From Lachnospiraceae bacterium (lineage in GTDB: Bacteria; Bacillota; Clostridia; Lachnospirales; Lachnospiraceae), in contig JAFRSD010000005.1 in NCBI GenBank assembly GCA_017427775.1, positions 124,001 through 188,000 on the forward strand: 64,000 nucleotides of DNA, read 5' to 3'. Numbering within the stretch: position 1 is the first letter of the stretch; each line of letters starts with the position of its first letter. Under the pieces are notes generated by a model. That model ran no database searches, was not told where the DNA came from, and saw only the letters and a list, made by a program, of their open reading frames with translations. A program made the translations under genes and the position numbers. Positions 45,838 to 54,182 of the stretch are shown one piece after another.

Positions 45838-46614
45838 TCAGCTTCTTTCGACCTTCTTTTTCTGGAACTTTCCGAGGAAACGGATCACAAGTTTCTTCGG
45901 AAGGAAACGGCTGAAGAAAAGACCGGCACGGACCGAACCCTTCGGAACGATCAGGCATTTGCCCTTTTCCATCTTCTTCATCGCGTAATCAACGCATTCC
46001 GCGGCGGTGATTCCTTTATCCCACTGCGAACCGCCCGCCACCTCGGTGAACTCGGTGTAAACCGGTCCGGGGCAGAGCGCGCCGACATAAACCCCGCTGC
46101 CCTGATCCTTCAGCTCCGCGGCAAGGCCCTGCGTAAAGCTTGCGACATAAGCCTTGGTCGCATAATAGGTATTCAGGTACGGTCCGGCGGGAAGCAGGCC
46201 AGCGCTTGACGCCACATTCAGGATCGCGCCGCTTCCGACCTCCACCAGTCTCGGCAGGAACTTCTTCGTCAGGATATGCACCGCGCGGATATTGAGGTCG
46301 ATCATGTTAAGCTCGTCGGAAAGCGGGAGCTCCGTTTCCGCCCCAAGCAGACCGAAGCCCGCGCAGTTGATCAGCACGTCAACCTTCTGGTCCTTCGCGA
46401 TCTCCGCGATGCGGTTTACCTCGTCCTCTTTCGAAAGATCCGCGGGAAGCACTTCGCACGGCGTTCCGAGCTCTGCTGCCAGCGCATGAAGACGGTCCGA
46501 ACGTCTTGCGACAAGAATCAGTTTACATCCTTTTGCGGAAAATGCTTTCGCAAATTCCGTTCCGATCCCGGAACTGGCTCCGGTGATCAGTACCATTTTA
46601 TTATTGAGATCCAT
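45838..46614 (-). CDS. Short-chain dehydrogenase/reductase
   Basis: 258 residues of the classical SDR family: cofactor loop GASSGIG (about 12-18), catalytic Ser in NVASSAGLLPAG and the YATKAYVAS motif (Tyr-x-x-x-Lys). NAD(P)-dependent oxidation or reduction of an unknown alcohol or ketone. It starts three bases after the acyltransferase-like gene, so the two are one operon. Confidence 0.93.
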   Translation of the reverse strand: MDLNNKMVLITGASSGIGTEFAKAFSAKGCKLILVARRSDRLHALAAELGTPCEVLPADLSKEDEVNRIAEIAKDQKVDVLINCAGFGLLGAETELPLSDELNMIDLNIRAVHILTKKFLPRLVEVGSGAILNVASSAGLLPAGPYLNTYYATKAYVASFTQGLAAELKDQGSGVYVGALCPGPVYTEFTEVAGGSQWDKGITAAECVDYAMKKMEKGKCLIVPKGSVRAGLFFSRFLPKKLVIRFLGKFQKKKVERS

Positions 46615-46617
46615 TGT

Positions 46618-47544
46618 TTATCCTTTCTTGACCCGGTCAATCCGATCGAATTCGATCTTCTCAGGCGGATTCATCAGTTCCTCCGGGTGCGTCAGATAGT
46701 ACCGGATACGGCGGAATGCAACCGCATACAAATAGCCGTCCGTAGCACGCTCGTCCACGACAAACTGCAGCTTGATGCGGACGCCGCGCTTCTTCTCGCC
46801 CTTTTCATCCATTTCGAAATAGGTTTCCTTACGGCCGATCGCGCCGAAAATGGAAACCGTGCCGAATTCATAAATGTGGTGGAACACCGCATCCATTCCG
46901 ATCGATCCCATATTCGTAATGAAAAAGCTCGAATGGAACGGGCTGACCTTATGCAGGCTCTTCGGCATGATGCCGTGCTTGTCGGTCTTACGGAGAAACC
47001 ACATGGCGAGCTTCAGCATCCATGCGGGAAGCGAGCCCATCAGCAGTTCCGCCTTATCAAACTTCGTCTTATTCTCGTCCTCGGCCACGCTGCTGACTGT
47101 CGTATCGATCTGGTTGGTTTCCTCCTCGATCCTGCGCACAACGTCCGTCAGTGTATCCTCCAACTGAAACCGCGGCATGATCATGCTCCGCTCGCTGTCC
47201 CGGCGCATGCCCTTCATAACGACCATTGATCCCTTGATCTCGTTACGGGAATACACCTTGCTGTTTACTACGAAACGGTTCAGTTCGGGAACTTCCGTAA
47301 ACGTTCTTACAAGCGCGGCAAATACGACGTGATAAAGCGTCAGTTCCGGAATGTCTCCCTTCCGTTTATCACGGATAAAAGTCTCCAGCTCCGTGATATC
47401 GATCTTGTCCTCAAACAGTACCCATGCATCGTAACGATGCGGCATGAAATAAGGCTCCATCCGCGTCATCGGATCCAGATTGCGTACCAAAAAACCGTCG
47501 TAACGGTCTCCCCATCTTCTTTTCCTGCCCTCATGCGGAACCAT
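46618..47544 (-). CDS. 2-oxoacid dehydrogenase E2-like protein, catalytic His replaced
   Basis: 308 residues from ATG 47544 (GGAGGA upstream). The fold is that of the E2/chloramphenicol acetyltransferase catalytic domain, with PELNRFVVNSKVY and a C-terminal FVVDERATDGY. In E2 the last motif is DHRxxDG; here Glu replaces the His, so acyl transfer is probably lost. It has no lipoyl domain and no E1 or E3 nearby. A possible scaffold or non-catalytic binding role. Confidence 0.7.
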   Translation of the reverse strand: MVPHEGRKRRWGDRYDGFLVRNLDPMTRMEPYFMPHRYDAWVLFEDKIDITELETFIRDKRKGDIPELTLYHVVFAALVRTFTEVPELNRFVVNSKVYSRNEIKGSMVVMKGMRRDSERSMIMPRFQLEDTLTDVVRRIEEETNQIDTTVSSVAEDENKTKFDKAELLMGSLPAWMLKLAMWFLRKTDKHGIMPKSLHKVSPFHSSFFITNMGSIGMDAVFHHIYEFGTVSIFGAIGRKETYFEMDEKGEKKRGVRIKLQFVVDERATDGYLYAVAFRRIRYYLTHPEELMNPPEKIEFDRIDRVKKG

Positions 47545-47583
47545 CCCTGTTCCTCCTTTGCGTAATACGCAGAACCCGTGTTT

Positions 47584-47612
47584 ATCATAACAAAACAGAA
47601 GTGATTGTGCAA
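47584..47612 (-). promoter_or_regulatory. Promoter of the E2-like/SDR operon
   Basis: Minus strand TTGCAC, 17-base spacer, TATGAT, 40 bases before ATG 47544. Confidence 0.75.
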
Positions 47613-47675
47613 TCTTTTTCTCATCGGCCGCTTCTGCCTGTTCCCATGAGAATTCTGTCATTTTTGTGTTTTTAT

Positions 47676-47704
47676 TTGACTAATGGGCAATAGAAGGATA
47701 GAAT
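47676..47704 (+). promoter_or_regulatory. Promoter of the carbohydrate-binding lipoprotein
   Basis: TTGACT, 17-base spacer, TAGAAT, about 33 bases before ATG 47737. Confidence 0.82.
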
Positions 47705-47736
47705 TGCAGTAGATACTATATCGGGAGGTGCCCCAG

Positions 47737-48660
47737 ATGAATCGCAGATTCGTTTTAATAATCGTTATGCTGCTTGCGGCTCTTGCTTTGTGTGCCTGCG
47801 GACACCGTTCCGAAGATACCGAGATCACATTTTCCGGATCGGGCGCTTCCGTAAAGGGCTCCGGCGCGAAGACCGTGAAAATATCCGGCAATACGGTTAC
47901 GATCACACGTTCCGGAACCTATCAGATTTCCGGAACCGCGAAAGCGCAGCTGATCGTCGATGTGGAAGGCGGCAAAGCCGTTTACCTGAATCTTAACGGT
48001 GTTAACCTGACCTGCGACAGCTCATCCCCCGTATGGATCAAGAACGCTACGCTCGTCTGCATTACGCTGAATGCAGGCTCGCAGAATACGATCACGGACC
48101 GTCACCTTTATACCCCTCCCGAAGACGAGAGCACGGCGGATACGGCCGATGTTCCCAGCGCCGCCATCTATTCCCGCGCCCCGCTTCTGATCGACGGCAA
48201 AGGGAAGCTTACCGTCAACGCCGAAAGCTATAACGGCATCAGCACAAGCGATACCTTTACCATGAATGGCGGCAATCTTACGATCACCGCCGAGCATCAC
48301 GGCATAAAAGGACGTGACTACGTCGTTATTTCGGAAGGCAATCTGAACATCAAATGCGAAGGCGACGGCATCAAGGCAACCAACTCCGAAAAGCCGAGCC
48401 TCGGCTACGTTAACATAACCGGCGGCAACTTCTATATTAACGCCGACGACGAAGGCATCTACGCGCCTTCCTCGATCTCGATCAGCGCCGGCAACCTGAC
48501 CGTAAAATCCAAAAAGACCGCCCTCATGGCGCTCGGAACGCTCAACCTGAAAGGCGGTCTCATTGATATTATCACGGATAACCCGCCGCTTTCCGCGGCG
48601 CAAACCGACATCGGCCGGGATGCTCTGATCACGGTCAACGGTCAGCCTTACAAGCCGTAA
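47737..48660 (+). CDS. Carbohydrate-binding-domain lipoprotein (DUF4353-like)
   Basis: 307 residues from ATG 47737 (GGGAGGTG upstream). Signal peptide ending LALCAC, then a repetitive beta-rich region with phrases such as YNGIST, HHGIKG, GDGIKA and DEGIYA at ~20-residue spacing, typical of the right-handed helix proteins annotated as carbohydrate-binding (DUF4353). Surface-exposed. Its 3' end overlaps the convergent gene by 26 bases. Confidence 0.85.
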   Translation: MNRRFVLIIVMLLAALALCACGHRSEDTEITFSGSGASVKGSGAKTVKISGNTVTITRSGTYQISGTAKAQLIVDVEGGKAVYLNLNGVNLTCDSSSPVWIKNATLVCITLNAGSQNTITDRHLYTPPEDESTADTADVPSAAIYSRAPLLIDGKGKLTVNAESYNGISTSDTFTMNGGNLTITAEHHGIKGRDYVVISEGNLNIKCEGDGIKATNSEKPSLGYVNITGGNFYINADDEGIYAPSSISISAGNLTVKSKKTALMALGTLNLKGGLIDIITDNPPLSAAQTDIGRDALITVNGQPYKP

Positions 48661-50722
48661 GATAATCATCGATCGGTACAATACCGAATAAATTCTCCCA
48701 CGGAAGCGGATTTTCGCACGCGGCGACACTCGGGAATACTTCCCGAATGACGGCGCAGAGGAACTCCGCTTTATTTCTTAAATGCTCCCCTTCAAAATAA
48801 TAGGCGGACTGTATATACATATACTCAAAGGTTCTCGCGCGATCTTCGAGCGCGCTGGATTTCGCATAGGCATCAATAAACCACGCATTTTCCGTGTCAT
48901 ACAGAACCGTTCCCGAATAGTCCGAAAGCATCTTTCCGTTCTTGTCGAAATAACTGTCGGCGATCGGATAGTCCGGCGTGTTCAGCACTTCGAGCCAGTA
49001 CTTGCGGAAATCCACGCCGTTCTTTTCTTCGTATTCCCCGATGCGGAATTCCATGGCATGCATCAGTTCATGCGCGAAGTTCTGTTCGAAAACCGACGAA
49101 TAATCGATGTCAAATGCAATCTCAAGCATCGCGTCCGAAGTGTTGGTTACGCCTGCGGGAACCGAGATCGCGGTCGAAACCTCTGCCTTGAAGGAACCGC
49201 ACAGATAAATGTTCATCCCGATCTTCTTCTCTCCGAACAATTCCGGGAAGAAGCCCGCGGGATAGTTCGCCATATATTCTTCCAGCAGCGTGAGAAACGC
49301 GCAGATTGCCGCCTCATCACCTTTCTCGCGCATCGAATACGAAGACATCCTGCAGGTATCAAGCGCAACCTGCTCATAATACACGGATACGCCCGGGTAG
49401 GTCTCCTCGATCCGTTTCGCAATTTCCTCAGCAAGCGGGTATTTCTCCCCGAGGATAATCGTCTGGTACGAAGGATTATCCTTCGGGTCCTCCTCCGACG
49501 TATCAAGAAGGAATATTTCCGTGCTGAAATCGTCACGGTACGCAGCGATCAGAAGCCGTCCGTCACTGCCGAATCCGACCGTATCAAACATCCGGTAATC
49601 CGATCGGAATATGGAGGAATCAAGCCTTCCCGCCTCTCCGCCGTTCGTTGAGGAAAGCACGCGGAAATGTTCCTCATAGGTGCCGTTGCTCCGCTCTTCA
49701 TAGTACCGGCTCAGGATCCGGTCTCCTGCGCATAAGGAGAGGAATTCTTTCTCATTCTCCTTTTTAAAGCTGCGGACAACGTCGGTCTCGCCGGGTTTCG
49801 AATACCGGAACTCCTTGTCGGTCTCATAATCCACCACATCGTCGCAGAGTTCTCCGCCGAGCGTCAGCCCGGTATCAACGCTTACCCTGCCATTCGCACG
49901 GTTGATCGTGTAAAGCGCCTGCTCTCCGCACCGGTAACCGAGCCGCAAATAGATCGTAAAGTTCTCCTCGCCGAGCAGATGATCCGAAAACTCCGCAGGA
50001 GTTCCTGCCCGGAACCGCTCGTCTCTTGTCCGGTCCGTACCGAACGCATAGCCGACCACATAGCCGTCCGCCGTATGGATCCAGGCTTTTCCGTCATCGG
50101 TCACACCGAGATAGACGTCTTCCTCCTGAATCTGCCAGGATTCCTCCGTATGTTCAAACGGGTTCTCCCGGACAATCTTCGTCTCGAAAATCGCAAACAG
50201 ATACCCGTCCGGTCCGAGTTCGTAGCGGGGACCCTCGGGATCGGTGGCACCGTACACCCTGTGTTCCGGCGCGCGGAGGTGAAATACGCAGTATTCTCCG
50301 GTCTCACCGTTTCCGAAACCGGAACCATCGGAGGACATATAAACCAGAAGGACATATTCGTCCCGGTAATCACTGTACCGCAGGGCATACTCCGGCCCGA
50401 GCGCAGCCTGCCGGATCCGGTACAGGTTTTCTTTATATTCTTCGGGATAGATGTCCGCAACGTCACGGAAAAGCAGCGGGTCCGGCGTAGGCTCGGGGGT
50501 CGGCGACGGAGTAGGCGTTGACGTGGGAATATCCGTAGGGGTCGGAGACGGGGTCTCCACCGGCTCCGCAGTCGGCACAACCTGAGGCGTCGGGGTCGGC
50601 GTCACAGCCGCTATCCCGGCGAACTCTCTCCTTCCGGCCGGCCTGATCTCCTTCGCCCCGCAAGCCGTAAGAAACACGGTCGTGATCAGCGCTGCCAATA
50701 GAATTCTTGCCTTTTTCTTCAT
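48635..50722 (-). CDS. Thr/Pro-rich lipoprotein with zincin-like HELMH motif
   Basis: 695 residues from ATG 50722 (AGAAGGA upstream). Signal peptide with lipobox FLTAC, a Thr/Pro-rich spacer of ~45 residues, a beta-rich domain (about 90-430) and a C-terminal zinc-peptidase-like domain with AHELMHAMEF, an HExxH motif. It could be a secreted surface peptidase. Its stop lies inside the convergent lipoprotein gene. Confidence 0.78.
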   Translation of the reverse strand: MKKKARILLAALITTVFLTACGAKEIRPAGRREFAGIAAVTPTPTPQVVPTAEPVETPSPTPTDIPTSTPTPSPTPEPTPDPLLFRDVADIYPEEYKENLYRIRQAALGPEYALRYSDYRDEYVLLVYMSSDGSGFGNGETGEYCVFHLRAPEHRVYGATDPEGPRYELGPDGYLFAIFETKIVRENPFEHTEESWQIQEEDVYLGVTDDGKAWIHTADGYVVGYAFGTDRTRDERFRAGTPAEFSDHLLGEENFTIYLRLGYRCGEQALYTINRANGRVSVDTGLTLGGELCDDVVDYETDKEFRYSKPGETDVVRSFKKENEKEFLSLCAGDRILSRYYEERSNGTYEEHFRVLSSTNGGEAGRLDSSIFRSDYRMFDTVGFGSDGRLLIAAYRDDFSTEIFLLDTSEEDPKDNPSYQTIILGEKYPLAEEIAKRIEETYPGVSVYYEQVALDTCRMSSYSMREKGDEAAICAFLTLLEEYMANYPAGFFPELFGEKKIGMNIYLCGSFKAEVSTAISVPAGVTNTSDAMLEIAFDIDYSSVFEQNFAHELMHAMEFRIGEYEEKNGVDFRKYWLEVLNTPDYPIADSYFDKNGKMLSDYSGTVLYDTENAWFIDAYAKSSALEDRARTFEYMYIQSAYYFEGEHLRNKAEFLCAVIREVFPSVAACENPLPWENLFGIVPIDDYLTACKADR

Positions 50723-50741
50723 ACTGAATCCTTCTATAATC

Positions 50742-50766
50742 AAAAAGCCGCGCCGGAGGGCGCGGC
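50742..50766 (-). terminator. Terminator after the radical SAM/HAD operon
   Basis: Stem GCCGCGCC/GGCGCGGC followed by TTTTTG on the minus strand, between the HAD gene and the lipoprotein start. Confidence 0.9.
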
Positions 50767-50787
50767 AGATAATAACCATGACAAGCA

Positions 50788-51258
50788 TTACAGATCGCAC
50801 ACGATCTGCGCCACATGGGTTCCTTTGATTCCTTTTCCAATCGCATCCAATACCAGCGAATAGGTATCTTCAACCAGTTCGCATTCCGACGGCTTTATAT
50901 CATTGGCCGCAGCAATCTCAAGAATCCTGGCGGTCTTCTCCCCGTCGGTGCGCACCGTCAGGACTTCCCTAAACAGTCCCGGGCAGCACCGCTTAATAAA
51001 ACGGTGTTTGGAAATATCCTCCGCCTCGGACTGGGATGTCGAAATGACATACAACTCCGTTCCCTGCTCCGAAAGGCTCTGCGCATAACGGATTACCGGC
51101 AGCACCGGTTTGCAGAACCGGTAAGCATCCTCCCGGTAGTTTTGACAAAAATCCAGCCACTGCTCGTCTGTCATACCCGCCTGTAATACCCCGTTCACCG
51201 GATAGTACGGCGCGCTCAGTGTTCCGTCGATATCGAAAAATGCGATTCTGATACTCAT
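50788..51258 (-). CDS. HAD-superfamily hydrolase
   Basis: 156 residues. Motif I FFDIDGTL with nucleophile Asp9 and acid Asp11, Ser/Thr motif VISTS, and a C-terminal motif near SECELVEDTYS. Phosphatase on an unknown substrate, shorter than most HADs. Its start overlaps the radical SAM gene by four bases, so they are one transcript. Confidence 0.85.
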   Translation of the reverse strand: MSIRIAFFDIDGTLSAPYYPVNGVLQAGMTDEQWLDFCQNYREDAYRFCKPVLPVIRYAQSLSEQGTELYVISTSQSEAEDISKHRFIKRCCPGLFREVLTVRTDGEKTARILEIAAANDIKPSECELVEDTYSLVLDAIGKGIKGTHVAQIVCDL

Positions 51259-51887
51259 AAATCGGTCCTCTCACGAATAATATAGGAGAATATATCGATT
51301 TTGTCAAATCTCGCGATCTCCTGCAGACGTTCCGCGCTTCTTCGGCAATCCTCGGGCGTATTGTATCCGGGGATCAGCGGAACACGCACCTTTACCTTTT
51401 CCGTAAGACCGCATTCCGCCAGCAGCCGCAGATTCCGGTATGCCTGTTCCCCTTCCACGCCGGTATATGCGCGGTATATTTCGGGATCGGTCTCCTTGAT
51501 GTCGACAATATAGTAATCCGCAAACGGCATGATGAGACGCAGGTTGTCCTCCGGGACATTCAGGGAGGTCTCGACGGTCAGCTTCCATTCTTTCGGCATG
51601 ATCTTCGCGAAATCGCGGATAAATGCCGCGTGAAGAAGCGACTCTCCGCCGCCGAATACGATCCCGCCGCCGGTTGCCTGAAAATACAAATCGTCAATCC
51701 GTACCATTCCGAGCAGTTCTTCCGGCGAAACCATCCGGACATTGTCCTTCCGCTCCAGAATCGGGCGGTTGATGCAGTATTTGCAGGACAGCGGGCACCC
51801 CGCCGAGGCAACGAGCGTGGTTACACCGTCACCATCCGTTTCCATACGCAGCCGCGCTATATTGATCAGGGGCAGTTTATTCTCCAT
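51255..51887 (-). CDS. Radical SAM protein, glycyl-radical-activase-like
   Basis: 210 residues. Cluster motif CPLSCKYC (Cys31, 35, 38), then GGGIVFGGGESLL, the GGE-type SAM site, and ADYYIVDIKETDPEIY, characteristic of pyruvate-formate-lyase-activating (YjjW-like) enzymes. It generates a 5'-deoxyadenosyl radical. No glycyl radical enzyme is nearby; instead it overlaps the Cys-motif gene upstream by eleven bases and the HAD gene downstream by four. Confidence 0.88.
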   Translation of the reverse strand: MENKLPLINIARLRMETDGDGVTTLVASAGCPLSCKYCINRPILERKDNVRMVSPEELLGMVRIDDLYFQATGGGIVFGGGESLLHAAFIRDFAKIMPKEWKLTVETSLNVPEDNLRLIMPFADYYIVDIKETDPEIYRAYTGVEGEQAYRNLRLLAECGLTEKVKVRVPLIPGYNTPEDCRRSAERLQEIARFDKIDIFSYIIRERTDL

Positions 51888-52350
51888 CTGCGTTCGCTTC
51901 CGCTTCGTCCTTTACTTCATCCTCTTCACCGGACGCATCCGGCTCCTCTTCCGTCTCATAGCTGTAATCGGGATCATACGATACGTCTCCGGTGAGCTCC
52001 GGATATACCGGCAGGGCTTCTCCTTCGAGCGGCAATACGCCGTCTAACGGTCTGTTATGACTGATCGGATTCATCAGCGCATCTACGGCATCAATGATAT
52101 CCGCAGGCGTACAGGCTGTCGTCGCTGCCATCATACCGGTTGCAAGACCGACAACGGCAACCCCTTTTCCGATTCTTCTTCGAAGCGACAGCTCCTCTTC
52201 CAGTTTTCTGAGCTCTGCTTCGCATTTCGGACAGGTTCCGAGACATTCGCCCTTATGCGGACATTCCTCCACAACATACGGGATATCATTTGCATCCGCA
52301 ATCTGTTTACGGATCTGCTTCAGCATCCGGCATTTGTCTTTCCCTTTCAT
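51877..52350 (-). CDS. Small protein with CX5CX3CX2C motif, partner of the radical SAM gene
   Basis: 157 residues from ATG 52350 (AAGGAGG upstream). The N-terminal part has VVEECPHKGECLGTCPKC (Cys30, 36, 40, 43), likely to hold an Fe-S cluster or zinc, followed by a hydrophobic stretch (about 62-79) ending ATTAC, and a Glu/Asp-rich tail. I recall similar N-termini in Bacteroidetes and Clostridia next to activase genes. Function not known. Confidence 0.75.
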   Translation of the reverse strand: MKGKDKCRMLKQIRKQIADANDIPYVVEECPHKGECLGTCPKCEAELRKLEEELSLRRRIGKGVAVVGLATGMMAATTACTPADIIDAVDALMNPISHNRPLDGVLPLEGEALPVYPELTGDVSYDPDYSYETEEEPDASGEEDEVKDEAEANADGE

Positions 52351-52411
52351 AAAAAGCCTCCTTATCCACACTTTGATAACTCTTAAATGCCTTTGCGTGC
52401 GGATTGGTCAC

Positions 52412-52441
52412 AAAAAATGCCGGGGCATGGTCCCCGGCATT
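52412..52441 (-). terminator. Terminator of the 52458-53957 pair
   Basis: Stem ATGCCGGGG/CCCCGGCAT with loop ACCATG, followed by TTTTTT on the minus strand. Confidence 0.93.
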
Positions 52442-52457
52442 TCGATATCCTGGATGT

Positions 52458-53159
52458 TTATTTCACCTTACGGGTTGCCGCGCGGAACACGAGCCAGTCA
52501 CGCAGCGAGAACTGCTCCACCTTATAGATGCAGGGCGGCTCACGGTACTCGCCGAGATGCCTTCCGCGTTCCAGCTCCTTCTCCGTAATGAAACCGTTCT
52601 TTTTCACTTTATCGATTAACCGGCGGAGTTCTCCGATCCTGGCATGAAGATCGCCGATACAGTCGAAATAATACTCTCTCTCGCCCTTGTAGCTGCGGAT
52701 ATAATTCTGCTCCACCAGAACGTCGTGCGGGCTCGTGCGTTCCTTGATCAGAAACGCCGTCAAGCCGTTTGCAGTACGAAGACCGAAATACACGGCGCCG
52801 ATCAAAAAGATAACGCAGCAGAAGAAGAAACTGATCACGCCTCCGATTCCCATCTTCAGGGCGAGGAAGGCAAATACGATCGACAACGCGCCGCAGATCA
52901 CAAATGCCGCAATGTTTCCGATCACCCCCAAAAGATCGCGGTTCCTTCTTTCATCGATTGCCACAATGTCCTTTTCAAAGGCTTCCGCAAATGTGGACAG
53001 CCTTGTCACTCCCTGCTCCAGAGCTTCCATCTGAAAGCCGTAACGGGCAGTCTCGAAACCGCCGTCCCTCTCGGCCGGTTTCAGTTTAGCTTCGGTTTTC
53101 TCACGGTTGTATTCCGCAAGTTCACGGTCCAGTTCGTCAAGATATGCCGAGTTATCCAT
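52458..53159 (-). CDS. Membrane protein of unknown function, copy 2
   Basis: 233 residues. N-terminal coiled segment, two TMs (about 85-110 and 115-135), and a C-terminal basic/charged helix with FSLRDWLVFR. Same layout as the gene upstream: LDELDRELAEYN against MDELDRQLEQFR. A tandem duplication followed by divergence. No catalytic motif. Confidence 0.82.
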   Translation of the reverse strand: MDNSAYLDELDRELAEYNREKTEAKLKPAERDGGFETARYGFQMEALEQGVTRLSTFAEAFEKDIVAIDERRNRDLLGVIGNIAAFVICGALSIVFAFLALKMGIGGVISFFFCCVIFLIGAVYFGLRTANGLTAFLIKERTSPHDVLVEQNYIRSYKGEREYYFDCIGDLHARIGELRRLIDKVKKNGFITEKELERGRHLGEYREPPCIYKVEQFSLRDWLVFRAATRKVK

Positions 53160-53204
53160 ACCCCAATCCCTTTCCGAATCGTAATGGTAAGTCTGCTTCC
53201 CCGC

Positions 53205-53957
53205 TTATTTCTTAAAAATATAATCCATCCATTCCCCAAGGCTGAATTTCGAATTCACATAAATGGAAGGATGCTCATTAATATGGATAAGGTTCGCGAC
53301 GGTCTCCAGCTCCTCGTCCGTCAGTTTGCCTTTCTTACGGAGCTGCTTCTCCCAACGGTCCAGCTCCTCCGTACGGCCTTTGATCTCATTGATCTTGGCG
53401 TACGCATACTGCTGCTGCTTGTAATACGTATTCGCCTTCGTTCTTTCCACAAACGACGATACCGGATCCTTACAGCACATAATATTATGATTGGCCGTTC
53501 TGCGGAGCATCGCGAGAATCTGCTTAACGGAAAATCCGATCGCAAGCAGTAATAAACCGAACCACGGGACAATGATCTGCGGTGCCTTCGTCAATCCGAG
53601 GATTACAAAGATCAAACAGAGAAGTCCGAGGGTTGTGGCCCATTCGGACAGGATCGTCTTGCCTTCGCGTTCCCGCACCTTGTCAACCGCCTCATAGTCT
53701 TTCCGTGCCGAATCCGCCTTTCGGTTGAGCGAATCACGGACTGCCTCGAGCTTGGTCATCTGAACCTGAAAATCCGGATCGTCATCGATACTCTTGTCCT
53801 CTTCCTTCTTCTCTTCAAACGGATTCCAGACTCTGACGCCTCTGCCCGATCCCACCTGCTCCGCGATGTCCTCTTCCTGCTCGAGCTCGCCGTCTTCCAT
53901 TCGGAATTGCTCAAGCTGACGGTCCAGTTCATCCATATTTAAGTCTTTTGTAATCAT
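53205..53957 (-). CDS. Membrane protein of unknown function, copy 1
   Basis: 250 residues. N-terminal coiled and acidic region, two TMs (about 105-125 and 128-150), C-terminal helical part with KFSLGEWMDYI that corresponds to the end of its neighbour. First of the pair after a consensus-like promoter. Confidence 0.82.
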   Translation of the reverse strand: MITKDLNMDELDRQLEQFRMEDGELEQEEDIAEQVGSGRGVRVWNPFEEKKEEDKSIDDDPDFQVQMTKLEAVRDSLNRKADSARKDYEAVDKVREREGKTILSEWATTLGLLCLIFVILGLTKAPQIIVPWFGLLLLAIGFSVKQILAMLRRTANHNIMCCKDPVSSFVERTKANTYYKQQQYAYAKINEIKGRTEELDRWEKQLRKKGKLTDEELETVANLIHINEHPSIYVNSKFSLGEWMDYIFKK

Positions 53958-54023
53958 CTTTCTCCGGCTGCTGCCGTCTCCCCCTTCGCTTTACTGGATC
54001 GAACATGAAACTTTATTATATTT

Positions 54024-54052
54024 ATTTTACAGGACTCGCCCATACTTTACAA
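54024..54052 (-). promoter_or_regulatory. Promoter of the membrane protein pair
   Basis: Minus strand TTGTAA, 17-base spacer, TAAAAT, divergent from the proS promoter. Confidence 0.65.
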
Positions 54053-54083
54053 GAACAAATTCCCCTTTTCTGTTCTATTTTCC

Positions 54084-54112
54084 TTGACTTTTCCCAAGAA
54101 AAACAGTAGGAT
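54084..54112 (+). promoter_or_regulatory. Promoter of proS
   Basis: TTGACT, 17-base spacer, TAGGAT. The ~65-base leader holds a stem-loop (GGAATCCGC pairing with GCGGCTTCC around 54123-54151) but no T-box. Confidence 0.8.
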
Positions 54113-54182
54113 TCTCCTTATGAAGGAATCCGCGTAAATAAGCGGCTTCCGATAACCGACCGACAATGCAGGAGGCAGGAAA

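Noticed and set aside
51877-52350. RiPP precursor peptide for the adjacent radical SAM enzyme
   Set aside because: The Cys motif is N-terminal and looks metal-binding, and the activase resembles glycyl-radical activases rather than SPASM enzymes; kept only as a question.
54113-54182. T-box leader for proS
   Set aside because: The leader is ~70 bases long, with one small hairpin and no T-box sequence.
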